The notes beneath the pieces are model-generated. The model saw nothing but the letters and a program-made list of their open reading frames with translations, searched no databases and was not told the origin of the DNA. Shown one piece after another: positions 43,786 through 51,961 of a DNA stretch of 64,000 bases. Every line of letters begins with the position of its first letter. Positions within the stretch are counted from its first letter, which is position 1. This stretch comes from Chloroflexi bacterium HGW-Chloroflexi-2 (GTDB lineage: Bacteria > Chloroflexota > Anaerolineae > Anaerolineales > Anaerolineaceae), in assembly GCA_002840735.1 (NCBI GenBank), contig PHBY01000012.1, positions 55,012 through 119,011 of the forward strand. The letters are read 5' to 3'. A program made the translations under genes and the position numbers.

Positions 43786-43797
43786 CGTTTCCTTTCC

Positions 43798-43835
43798 AAA
43801 ATAAAAGAGCCTGCCATTCCGGCAAGCTCTTTTTT
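43798..43835 (-). terminator. Second attenuator terminator before lysX
   Basis: Minus-strand stem GAGCTTGCC/GGCAGGCTC (one internal mismatch), loop GGAAT, extended by flanking A-T pairs and followed by TTTTATTTT. It lies between leader peptide 2 and lysX. An upstream segment, TCTGGTGAG (43871-43879), can pair with its 5' arm (43818-43826) over nine positions including three G-U pairs. Confidence 0.8.
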
Positions 43836-43863
43836 CTGATAACGCCAATAAGGGTCAAAAAAA

Positions 43864-43944
43864 TTAAAAACTCACCAGATTCCGATCCGGTTTCTGCTTC
43901 TTGACCATATTCTTTGTCGTATTAAAAATGATTTTTTTGTTCAT
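43864..43944 (-). CDS. Lys-rich leader peptide 2 of the lysX operon, 26 aa
   Basis: Begins MNKKIIFNTTKNMVKKQK and ends NLVSF. Six Lys in 26 residues, with KKQK late in the peptide. AAAGG is five bases before this ATG; a second ATG immediately upstream would add one Met. It sits between the two terminator hairpins, so it is translated only if the first is passed. Confidence 0.8.
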   Translation of the reverse strand: MNKKIIFNTTKNMVKKQKPDRNLVSF

Positions 43945-43954
43945 CATTACCTTT

Positions 43955-43984
43955 AAAATAAAAACCTCGCCTTGTCTGGCGAGG
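43955..43984 (-). terminator. First attenuator terminator before lysX
   Basis: Minus-strand stem CCTCGCC/GGCGAGG with loop AGACAA, then TTTTTATTTT: a textbook terminator lying 400 bases from any usual gene end. Its loop and part of its 5' arm (CCAGACAA, 43972-43979) are exactly complementary to TTGTCTGG at 44014-44021, right after leader peptide 1, forming an antiterminator. Confidence 0.85.
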
Positions 43985-44024
43985 GCAGATGCAATTCATA
44001 ATCGTTCAAACAACCAGACAATAT

Positions 44025-44084
44025 CTAAAATTTGTTGGTTTTTGCCTTCTTGGTTAAGGAAATGGAATTGAATTGATTATTCAT
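44025..44084 (-). CDS. Lys-rich leader peptide 1 of the lysX operon, 19 aa
   Basis: Reads MNNQFNSISLTKKAKTNKF. Four Lys lie in its last eight residues. The ATG follows the -10 box by eight bases, so the transcript is leaderless or has one or two bases before it. The antiterminator segment (44014-44021) begins three bases after its stop, so a ribosome reaching the stop would mask it and one stalled at the Lys codons would not. Confidence 0.8.
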   Translation of the reverse strand: MNNQFNSISLTKKAKTNKF

Positions 44085-44092
44085 ATTGGATG

Positions 44093-44120
44093 ATTATAAA
44101 AGCGATTTTATATTTGTCAA
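44093..44120 (-). promoter_or_regulatory. Promoter of the lysX operon
   Basis: On the minus strand perfect TTGACA, a 16-base spacer and perfect TATAAT. The -10 ends eight bases before the ATG of leader peptide 1. Confidence 0.85.
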
Positions 44121-44192
44121 GCTAATTTTTAAAAAATGTGATTATTCAGGAAAAATAGTACCCATGTGATGAGTGAAATTAAATGAGATAGT

Positions 44193-45219
44193 TCATTCGA
44201 TTTTGGTGTCGGACAATTTCCTTAATACCCGGGCAGCTCGGAAGGTGACCCATTTGTTGGGTTGTTTCTTCTTCCCAAAGTCATACCATGTTTTGCCTGC
44301 ATAATCATATTCCAAAGCCCAGCGGCCGTTAGAATCCTTTTTGGAGGAAATGAATTCCAGTGCATTTTTCAGACGCAGATCTCCAGCATACCTCAACAGA
44401 ACCAAAGCCTCAATAATTTGCAGAATATCGGTCACATAAAACACCGGGAAACCGAACTTCCACCAATTACCACTGGGTTTTGCACTCCACCCGCTGGGGT
44501 AAGTCGCATCAACTGGATCCACACTCAATAAAAAATCGGCTCCTTGTTGAATGGCTGTATCAATGAGCGGCGTTCATTGTGATAAAGATAATTTACCAAA
44601 AGCCAGCATGACTATAGCCGCTCCCCAGGCGCAGGGAAATCCGTTGTTGGCTCCGCAGGCAAACGCGGACCACATTTCCCGGCATAATAGCGCAGGGGAG
44701 CTTTTTTATCCGCCAATGGAGCCAGTCCTTCACCGGCGACGGTACGCGCCATCTACTCAAAAGCAGTGTCCAGTCGAGGGTCTACGTACCCGAGATCCAG
44801 AAAAGCAGCGCATAAGTTACCCTGCAAACAATCAGCTGTTCCGGATGGTGGTCCATTCGAGCTGAATTGGCCGGCGACATTGAAGGCATGCTCCATCAAA
44901 TACTGGCAAGCTAAATGGATACGCGGGTCCAGATCAATATCAGCTCCCAGTTGCCCTAACAGGATGATGGACCAGAACGTGCTGCTATATTTCGGCAGAT
45001 AATCTGGTCCGGGTTTCACCCAATAACCATCCGTGTGCATGGCTTCCAGGATAGCTGCAATGGGTCCTTCTTGATGGGCTTTTTCTCTGGCAGCGATCAG
45101 TTCAGAGTCTTCAGCTGGCAACTCCAGGATGTCTCGTAATGCCAGATAACGAACACCTGGATTTTCTTCTTCCAATAACCAGTCAAGTTCTCTGATTTAA
45201 TTTTTGAATCCCAGGTCAT
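44193..45219 (-). pseudogene. Broken prenyltransferase/terpene-cyclase-repeat protein
   Basis: Pieces of one protein lie in changing frames. The start MTWDSKIKSEN is cut by a one-base shift before DWLLEEENPGVRYLALRDIL. That frame stops at TAG 44753, at a position where the sequence context (FE-stop-MARTVAGEG) suggests Trp. A further shift follows CGPRF, and TGA interrupts LSLSQ-TPLIDTA. The last piece, ending RAARVLRKLSDTKIE, is intact. This family is often labelled NifH-like in databases although it resembles squalene-cyclase repeats. The start overlaps the stop of the SDR gene as TAATG, so it was once part of that operon. Confidence 0.85.
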
Positions 45220-46028
45220 TATCTTTTTTCCACCTTCTTGCGTTGAAATTCAACAACACCCAAAACCTGCTTCAGCCGGTCTCCCAGGGCAGGAGAAATT
45301 TCACAGGCAACACTTAACATTCGAGCTGGGGAGGAATTTACGAAAAGTTCCAATTTATCTTTTTCGATGGCTTTTACCACAGCTTTAGCAACTTTTTCCG
45401 GGGTGGTAGATCCCAATAAACCAGGTGACTTTAGGTTAAATTTGGCAAACATGCCTACTTCGTTGATGTAGCCAGGTAATATGGTGGAAAAATGAACCCC
45501 ACTACCTTCGAGTTCCAGGCGCATCCCACGCGTCCATTCAGCCAAACCTGCTTTTGTTCCGCAGTAGGTGGCTGCGTAGGGCGCTCCGATTTTAGCGGCT
45601 ACAGATGCAATGTTGACAATATGCCCCTGTCCCTGTGCCAGCATGTGTGGTAACACCAGATGAGTTAACCTCATAGGTGCCAGAAGGTTCACCTCAACGG
45701 TTTTCTGGATCACCTCCCAGGAAAGATCGAGATAAGCTCCTTCTGTTTCCAAACCGGCGTTGTTGACCAGAATATCAATCTGGCCAAATCTTTCCATAAC
45801 CGAATCAACCAGTTTTTGTTGTTCACTGGTTTGCGAGAGATCGACTGTCACAATCATTGTCTGTACGCCAAATTGACGCAAATGATTGGCAGCACTTTGC
45901 AAACCTTCTTCAGATCGGGCTGCCAGTGCAATATGAGCACCTTTTTTTGCCAATTCTTCAGCTATGATTGGCCCAATTCCTCTGGAACCACCCGTCAACA
46001 CGATATATTTTCCATAAATTGAGGTCAA
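45219..46028 (-). CDS. SDR-family oxidoreductase
   Basis: A 269-residue short-chain dehydrogenase. Cofactor loop TGGSRGIGPIIAEE, NNAGLE, catalytic Ser in NIASVAAKIG and the Y-x-x-x-K in ATYCGTKAGLAEW are all present. The start is TTG with AAGGAG six bases upstream. The C-terminal basic tail RKKVEKR follows a hydrophobic segment. It lies between a GNAT gene and the broken cyclase-like gene. Substrate unknown; a lipid or ketone is likely. Confidence 0.9.
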   Translation of the reverse strand: MTSIYGKYIVLTGGSRGIGPIIAEELAKKGAHIALAARSEEGLQSAANHLRQFGVQTMIVTVDLSQTSEQQKLVDSVMERFGQIDILVNNAGLETEGAYLDLSWEVIQKTVEVNLLAPMRLTHLVLPHMLAQGQGHIVNIASVAAKIGAPYAATYCGTKAGLAEWTRGMRLELEGSGVHFSTILPGYINEVGMFAKFNLKSPGLLGSTTPEKVAKAVVKAIEKDKLELFVNSSPARMLSVACEISPALGDRLKQVLGVVEFQRKKVEKR

Positions 46029-46038
46029 ATTGCACTCC

Positions 46039-46554
46039 TTAAAAAATCTTTACCCAGGTATCGGTCAATTTCATATTTTGCATGACGGATCTGTAGAGTT
46101 TGTCAGCAGGCTCTTCTGTAGCACTGGAAAACACTCGTGTACAGCCCAGTCGTTTCAACCGATGCATTCCTTCAATCATGACTGCTTTACCAAGACCACG
46201 CTGCCAATGTTCTGCTGCAGTTTCGACTAAAACAGTAACGGCGCTACGGGTGTAATCATCATAGGAGATGGTGCAGAAGGATGCAATTTCACCCTGCGGG
46301 GTGGCAGCCACAACATGGCAGATGGGATGGAGCACTGATGCTATCTCCCCTGTTTGCGTTTGCCAGGTGAAGGTCACTTGCTCAAAAGGGGGAGTCAGTT
46401 CACAAGTTTTGATGAAATGCCAGCGCCAGTGATCCAACCTGGCAGCATGCCAGCTGCGTTCAATGCGATCATTAAGCAGAAATACTTCACGCAAGAAGTT
46501 GCGAATCCGCCAATAATCAACCTCAGAATGGTTGGTTTGCTGAATTAACTTCAT
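46039..46554 (-). CDS. GNAT-family N-acetyltransferase
   Basis: A 171-residue protein. The acetyl-CoA loop is EHWQRGLGKAVMIEGMHRL, preceded by SAVTVLVETAA (beta-strand 4). The C-terminus, EPADKLYRSVMQNM, fits beta-bulge and helix of the fold. It is ten bases before the SDR gene and likely co-transcribed. Substrate unknown. Confidence 0.82.
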   Translation of the reverse strand: MKLIQQTNHSEVDYWRIRNFLREVFLLNDRIERSWHAARLDHWRWHFIKTCELTPPFEQVTFTWQTQTGEIASVLHPICHVVAATPQGEIASFCTISYDDYTRSAVTVLVETAAEHWQRGLGKAVMIEGMHRLKRLGCTRVFSSATEEPADKLYRSVMQNMKLTDTWVKIF

Positions 46555-46728
46555 ACGACCTCGATCAGCAAAAAAAAGATTTAATGAATGGATAGAAAAT
46601 TTAGTGAGGTAACTGCTACGTTGAGTATAGCATTTTTGATTATGATTGGAATAATCAATTCATTATTCAATGCGAGCAGAATCGCTTTCCCGATTGAAAA
46701 TCCAGAATTTATCTTGTGCACCGTGTTT

Positions 46729-48510
46729 TTACAAAGGCCACAGCAGAGGTGTCAGGATAATCGCAATCAGATAAACTGCCACCGTCAGCAATCCACCTAC
46801 TTTCAGAAAGTCCATGAAGCGATACCTGCCAGGTCCATACACCATCAGACAGGCGGGTTCAAGCGGGGTCAGGTAGGAAGTGCTGGCGGCAATGGCGATC
46901 ATCATCGCGAAGGTGCGTGGATTCAAATCCAGTTGAATGGCTGTCTGCACCGCTACCGGGATGACCACGGCTGCAGCAGCCTGGTTGGACATTGGTTGGG
47001 TAAGTAATACGGTCAGGGCAAAAAAACCGGTTAGCAACCAGATGGGATTTAAATTTCCCACCAGTCGGGTGAGTAAATCAGCCAGATATTGAGCTGTACC
47101 AGTCGTCTGCATCGCCACACCCAGCGCCAGCATACAACCTATCAGGATCAAAACCTTCCAATCCACCTGACGATAGGCTTCATCCGGGGTAATGCAGCGA
47201 GTAACGAACACCAGCAATGCGCCGAGTAACATCGCTACGGGAAGAGCAATTATTTTTAGTGAGCCTAAAATAAAAGCCCCTGCAAAAATTCCAACAACCG
47301 TTATTGCTTGCTTCCGGTTGAAGCGTTGGACTTCTAAGACCCCTAAGACATCAAACGCATTTTCTGCCTGTAGCGCTTTAATCTGATTCCGATTCCCTTG
47401 CACCAGTAAGACATCGCCTAATTGTAAGCGGGTATCGGCAATCTTTGAGTGAACAATCCCTGTACGACGATTAATGGCAACCACCTGAAGGTCAAAGCGT
47501 TCACGCATTTTGAGACCTTTTAATGTTCGCCCGATGAAAGGAGAACGAGGTAACAGAACCACTTCAGCCAAATGTAGCTCTTCTGCTTTCAATTCTTCAT
47601 CGGAAAACTTGAGATCGGCCTGGATATCGATTCCTGAAACATCTTTAATTTTAAGAATTGACTCTGATGCTCCTTCTACCAGTAATGCATCTCCTTCATG
47701 TAACAATGTGTTAGCAGGAGGATTGAGTTTGCGTTTACCTTCATGAATAATTGCCAAAACTGTGAGATCATAATTTCGGCCTATGTTTGATTTCGCCAGG
47801 GTGTTACCTGCCAAATGTGAGTCAGGTAATATCCGCAATTCAGCAAGATATGGACGAAGATCGAAACTTTCTGTCACGTCATTTTTAGAAGAACGCTCAG
47901 GAACCAGACGTTTTCCAATAAACATCATATACAACAATCCTACAACCAGTATTGGCAGGCCCACAGGGGTCAATTCAAACATACCAATGGGTTCAAGACC
48001 AAATTGTGTAATCAAGCCACTGACCACAACGTTAGTGGATGTTGCTACTAATGTCACAGAACTTGACAAAATTGCAGCAAAAGCCATGGGCATTAAGAGG
48101 CGTGATGCACTAAATTTTGCCCTTTGACTTAATCCTAAAATCACAGGCAAGAAAAAAGCTGCAGCAGCTGTATTGTTAATGAATGTACTCATAATTGCCA
48201 CCGAAATCATTGTGGCTGGTAGTAAGCTGCCTGGATGATTGGCAGTGTATTGTAACAAAATACGTCCAACCACTTCAACAACGCCGGTGCGCATCAATGC
48301 TGCCGTCATGATTAAGAGTCCCATTAACAAAATAAAAGTGTCGCTCCCAAATCCAGAAAAAGCCTGGTCTAAAGGGACCAATCCAAAAACGATTAATGCA
48401 ACCAGAACGCCTATCGCTGTCACATCAGGCGGAATCCATTCAAACGAGAAAAAAAGCAATGCGACAACCAGAATAATCAATAACAGGATGATTGATAATG
48501 TCATTTTCAT
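46729..48510 (-). CDS. SLC13/DASS-type permease with two RCK_C domains
   Basis: A 593-residue protein. Permease halves at about 1-190 and 390-593 (FINNTAAAAFFLPVILGL; LTQPMSNQAAAAVVIPV) enclose two RCK_C modules at about 215-285 and 305-375 (LLHEGDALLVEG, LQLGDVLLVQGN). It differs from the 783-residue relative at 21.5 kb by having two rather than four modules. AGGAG precedes two close ATGs; the second (48504) has the better spacing. Confidence 0.87.
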   Translation of the reverse strand: MKMTLSIILLLIILVVALLFFSFEWIPPDVTAIGVLVALIVFGLVPLDQAFSGFGSDTFILLMGLLIMTAALMRTGVVEVVGRILLQYTANHPGSLLPATMISVAIMSTFINNTAAAAFFLPVILGLSQRAKFSASRLLMPMAFAAILSSSVTLVATSTNVVVSGLITQFGLEPIGMFELTPVGLPILVVGLLYMMFIGKRLVPERSSKNDVTESFDLRPYLAELRILPDSHLAGNTLAKSNIGRNYDLTVLAIIHEGKRKLNPPANTLLHEGDALLVEGASESILKIKDVSGIDIQADLKFSDEELKAEELHLAEVVLLPRSPFIGRTLKGLKMRERFDLQVVAINRRTGIVHSKIADTRLQLGDVLLVQGNRNQIKALQAENAFDVLGVLEVQRFNRKQAITVVGIFAGAFILGSLKIIALPVAMLLGALLVFVTRCITPDEAYRQVDWKVLILIGCMLALGVAMQTTGTAQYLADLLTRLVGNLNPIWLLTGFFALTVLLTQPMSNQAAAAVVIPVAVQTAIQLDLNPRTFAMMIAIAASTSYLTPLEPACLMVYGPGRYRFMDFLKVGGLLTVAVYLIAIILTPLLWPL

Positions 48511-48539
48511 TCACTCCTGGTTTTTATTATACAAAATTA

Positions 48540-49241
48540 TCACAAATTGTCATTCAAACGATTAATGTGCTTTGTAGATACTTGTTTTATGGCTAAGACA
48601 AGTTCAACTTTCAAACCCATCATAGAATGATCAATAACGGATTGAGTATGAAAACCGGCAGTTTTTAAAGATTGCTGAACAAAAATGGGACGGCAATCAA
48701 AGAACAAAGGAAACTTTCTGTGAAGCTAATCGTAGAGTCCAGTCATGAAAGTGGGATGCTTACTGGATAATTCTACGACACTGATTCTTCCTCCAGTTCG
48801 CAAGCATCTTTTGCATTCCGCCAGCACCAGCGGAATCTCGGGGGAATCAAATAGCTCCAATGTGAAACTGATTAAAATCCCATCAAAGCATCCAGTAGAA
48901 AATGGCAATTGCATCTCATCGCCACAAAGCAATGTAACCTGATCTTGTAAACTCGTCTTTTTCACCCTGGACTGAGCGATTGCGAGCATACCATTCGAAA
49001 TATCGATACCAAAAACCTTACCAGACTGATCGGTCAACTCTCCAATTTTCACAATAGCCTGGCCGGTGCCACATCCAATCTCGAGTATGCTCTCGCCAGT
49101 GTTGGGTGTTAATTGCTGAATGGCTGCATTACTGGGCCTGCGCTCAAAGTCGCCTGCCATGAGATCATACCAACGGCTGAGTTTGTTATAAGTTGATCTG
49201 GCTTCCTGTTTGGTGCGGGTTACCCTACTGATTTGAGGCAT
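48540..49241 (-). pseudogene. UbiE-like methyltransferase interrupted by an amber codon
   Basis: The frame starts MPQISRVTRTKQEARSTYN with GAGAAAAG upstream. ILEIGCGTGQAIVKIGEL is the SAM-binding loop, and LLCGDEMQLPFSTGCFDGILISFTLEL the next motifs. TAG at 48726-48728 follows MTGLYD. The same frame then continues LHRKFPLFFDCRPIFVQQSL for 61 codons to TGA at 48540, which is the expected family C-terminus (Y-x-W-L/G-H, DCRPI). A single TGG-to-TAG change explains it. The truncated product of 171 residues keeps the SAM-binding core and could still fold. Confidence 0.8.
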
Positions 49242-49255
49242 ACATCTTTTCTCTA

Positions 49256-49344
49256 TTTTATCCTGTGCATAAGACGATTTAAAAATATTTTTATCCTGTG
49301 CACAGAGCAAAAATAGGTGTTTTTGTCCTGCATATAGGACGATT
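49256..49344. repeat. Three 24-bp operator-like repeats spaced about 33 bp
   Basis: Repeats at 49256-49279, 49289-49312 and 49321-49344 share TTTTATCCTGTGCA or close forms, starts 33 and 32 bases apart, about three helix turns. The third has a clean dyad GTCCT-GCATAT-AGGAC; the second contains TGTGCACA. They fill the gap between the APH-like and methyltransferase genes. Confidence 0.6.
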
Positions 49345-49355
49345 ATTTCCCAAAT

Positions 49356-50360
49356 TTAGAATTTCAGGGATTTGCATGCTTCCCGAAAGTCATAATTGAA
49401 CATTGGATGTCCTTCTCGATATGTCTTCAACACTAATTCATAAAACGAATGGTATTGCGAACCAGGTACATTGGAGGCATGCATAGCGACCAGGGTGATC
49501 AGGTTCTGCAGACGCATGCAGATGGGCAGCAGGTTCAACCACTTGTCATCCAGATGATTTTCTTCCTCATATCCTTGCATAAACCAGACAATATATTCAC
49601 ACAAACGGGTCTCCCAATCTGGTTCTTTAAACATGCTGGAATACAACGGCATGGCAACGGCAATGTCATTTACAAACCAATTGTATGCACAGTCATCAAA
49701 ATCGAAAAGCGTGATCTTCCCATTGTCGACATGGAAATTGGTTGGGTTTACATCACTGTGTATGAGACCATAATCATCCGGGCTGGTGGGTAACTGACTG
49801 AATTGGGTAAGGATATCCTCCAATTCATAAGCAGCTTGCACTTGGTCAGATGGCAAGTACTGTCTGGCGTTTTTCAGCAGGTCATCCTCATACCATTCCG
49901 GTCGTCTTTCAGGCAAAAGGATTGGTTTGTATTCTTTAGTTGCCCGGTGCATTTTTCCCATAATACGGCCCAGGTTCTGAAATAAAGCTGTGTTCCATTG
50001 GGCAGGATCAGCGCTTTCGATCAATTGACCAGGCGCAAATGTAAAACTGACTGCAGTGAAATACGAGTTCTGTACGGGAAAAATTTCTGTCAAGCGCTTG
50101 TTTTTCGAGACGTAAGGTCGGGCAACCGGTACGCCAGAATCGTGCAAATAATTAATCCAATCCAATTCGGCTATAATCTGCTCCTCAGAGCGATGCGAAC
50201 TATGAGTGATACGTAGGATTTTCCATTGGTCCTGGCTTTGAAATTGATAAACAAAGTTAGCAACATTGTCGAGTAATTCAATTTTATTGCTGGCTGACCA
50301 TTGGGCAGCAGCATTGCTGATCAGTTTATTACTGAGGAGTGCGGTAATTTCATCCTTCAC
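49356..50360 (-). CDS. APH-type phosphotransferase family protein
   Basis: A 334-residue protein of the aminoglycoside phosphotransferase/choline kinase fold. Brenner motif HSDVNPTNFHV and metal motif LFDFDDCAYNWFVNDIA are intact. Relatives phosphorylate homoserine, choline, antibiotics or sugars; the substrate cannot be told. It is the third gene of the GNAT-CopG-APH operon, 30 bases after copG. Confidence 0.85.
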   Translation of the reverse strand: MKDEITALLSNKLISNAAAQWSASNKIELLDNVANFVYQFQSQDQWKILRITHSSHRSEEQIIAELDWINYLHDSGVPVARPYVSKNKRLTEIFPVQNSYFTAVSFTFAPGQLIESADPAQWNTALFQNLGRIMGKMHRATKEYKPILLPERRPEWYEDDLLKNARQYLPSDQVQAAYELEDILTQFSQLPTSPDDYGLIHSDVNPTNFHVDNGKITLFDFDDCAYNWFVNDIAVAMPLYSSMFKEPDWETRLCEYIVWFMQGYEEENHLDDKWLNLLPICMRLQNLITLVAMHASNVPGSQYHSFYELVLKTYREGHPMFNYDFREACKSLKF

Positions 50361-50390
50361 GAGTGCTCTCCAAACCTGATGTATGGCACT

Positions 50391-50780
50391 TTATTTCATT
50401 CTATCAGCCAGAGCTGCTTTTACTTCAGGGCTGGCATTAAAAATCCCGCGTACTTTTATTTCTTCAATCACTTCCAGTGCCAGCTCGGCGGGGATATCAT
50501 CATGCAGGTGCAACATCCCGATCACAGAAAGAGATAGTTTTTTACCTTTCTGCTTGCGCTTTTCCAAATCAGCGCGGTTATATGACATGACGCCGATCAC
50601 AAAAGAATGCCGGGTCACGGATTGTTGAATTTCAAAGGTGTGTTTTTCCAGCTGAGAGCGGATAGCCGTGCGGATAAAATCGGTGCGGTTGCTATACAGC
50701 CCTTCGTTGACCAGAAGATCCACCTTCCCCAGGTCGACAGCGGACATATTAATGGTGATTTTTTCGGTATCTGACATCAT
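50391..50780 (-). CDS. CopG-family ribbon-helix-helix regulator
   Basis: A 129-residue protein. The N-terminal RHH unit is ITINMSAVDLGKVDLLVNEG plus YSNRTDFIRTAIRSQLEKH. A C-terminal region of about 80 residues (VIGMLHLHDDIPAELALEVIEE) may bind an effector or drive assembly. GAGGAGG lies just upstream of the paired ATGs. It is the obvious candidate to bind the palindromes around the operon promoter. Confidence 0.85.
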   Translation of the reverse strand: MMSDTEKITINMSAVDLGKVDLLVNEGLYSNRTDFIRTAIRSQLEKHTFEIQQSVTRHSFVIGVMSYNRADLEKRKQKGKKLSLSVIGMLHLHDDIPAELALEVIEEIKVRGIFNASPEVKAALADRMK

Positions 50781-50794
50781 TCCTCCTCTTGTTA

Positions 50795-51835
50795 TTAGTT
50801 CAGATATTCCAGCACCTGACCGATTTCCATCTGCCAGAGTATGCTGGTCATATACGGTTTGAACCCGAGTTCATTGTTGATACGCAGCATGGCTGCATTC
50901 GTATCGGCATTCGTGGTGCGCACAAACTTGATTTCCGGGTGGAGTTTGAGCTGTCTATCCAGCATGGCAGCTTTCAACCAGCGTCCCAAGCCTTTACCGC
51001 GATATTGAGGGAAGACACCGGTCATATCCTGACGCAAAATCTCTGGTCGATTGGCGTTCCAGACTGTCTCGGTATAACCAGCAAACTTTCCGCTTGTTTT
51101 TTCGATTACATACACTGTGCAGCGTTGATTTCCACGGGCTGCGTCCATTTTCTGCATTTCAACCAATTGTTCAGGGGTGATATGCATCTCCTCAACTTCC
51201 AGATCACCGAAAGGCTGTTGATTGGTGAGATCCAAAAGCGCTACAATCTCTTGTAGTTGTTCCTGTGGATAAATGCCATCCCATACGCCCAACTCAAATT
51301 CTGATACATTTTTCTGACCCTGTTCCAACCAATCCTGGATCAGGTTGTGGTCAAGATCAGATATTCTCAATTGGTTGACATGTCCTTCCAGTCCTCGTTG
51401 CGCGCCTAAGCGCTGCATAAAAGCTTCGCCGGCCGGGATGCGATCATTCGTATCCGTCAACAGCAAGCGGCGATTATCTGCCTTAGCTGCTTCAGCTATT
51501 AAACCCAGAAGCTGCTTGCCGATACCCTGGCGGCGATAATCCGCATGGACGATTATGTCAAACTGGGCCAGGTGTTTATTTTCTTCGGTACGCATCAAAC
51601 CAACATTTCCCTGGGCAATCATTTCTGAATGGTCTTTATTCCAGATGCACCACATTTTCAAGTCTACAAAGGAGGGCAAGTTTTTCAGCTGGTTGGTGGT
51701 TTCTTCCAATGGAATGGGGGGATCATCTGGCTGGCGTTCATAACGGACCGCGTTGATAATTTTATTCAAGGCGAAATACTCTTTATCACTGGCATTTTTT
51801 AGATCAAGAAGATCGGTTTTATATTGGCTATTCAT
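50795..51835 (-). CDS. Tandem-GNAT acetyltransferase
   Basis: A 346-residue protein with two GNAT domains. The first has DIIVHADYRRQGIGKQLLGLIAEA, the second GVFPQYRGKGLGRWLKAAMLDRQ, both acetyl-CoA loops of the R/Q-x-x-G-x-G/A type. The start MNSQYKTD has AAGGAG five bases upstream; six more codons further up lack a site. First gene of the operon. Confidence 0.88.
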   Translation of the reverse strand: MNSQYKTDLLDLKNASDKEYFALNKIINAVRYERQPDDPPIPLEETTNQLKNLPSFVDLKMWCIWNKDHSEMIAQGNVGLMRTEENKHLAQFDIIVHADYRRQGIGKQLLGLIAEAAKADNRRLLLTDTNDRIPAGEAFMQRLGAQRGLEGHVNQLRISDLDHNLIQDWLEQGQKNVSEFELGVWDGIYPQEQLQEIVALLDLTNQQPFGDLEVEEMHITPEQLVEMQKMDAARGNQRCTVYVIEKTSGKFAGYTETVWNANRPEILRQDMTGVFPQYRGKGLGRWLKAAMLDRQLKLHPEIKFVRTTNADTNAAMLRINNELGFKPYMTSILWQMEIGQVLEYLN

Positions 51836-51850
51836 AATACTCCTTAATAC

Positions 51851-51936
51851 CATCCATATGGATGTGTTTTAGATGATATAACTTCATTATAAATAGTTAA
51901 AAAATTTTGTCAATAAAAAAAACATCTAAATGGATG
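51851..51936 (-). promoter_or_regulatory. Promoter flanked by two 14-bp palindromic operators
   Basis: On the minus strand TTGACA (51908-51913), 16-base spacer, TATAAT (51886-51891). A perfect palindrome CATCCATATGGATG lies in the 5' leader (51851-51864). A near copy, CATCTAAATGGATG, lies just upstream of the -35 (51923-51936). With flanks, the two sites form one long inverted pair (ATACCATCCAT on one side, ATGGATGGTAT on the other). A repressor holding both sites would close the promoter. Confidence 0.8.
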
Positions 51937-51961
51937 GTATAAGGATGGAAAATTAAAATAA

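Noticed and set aside
43786..44120. Lysine riboswitch in the lysX leader
   Set aside because: The conserved multi-helix core was not seen; short Lys-rich ORFs and two simple terminators explain the region better.
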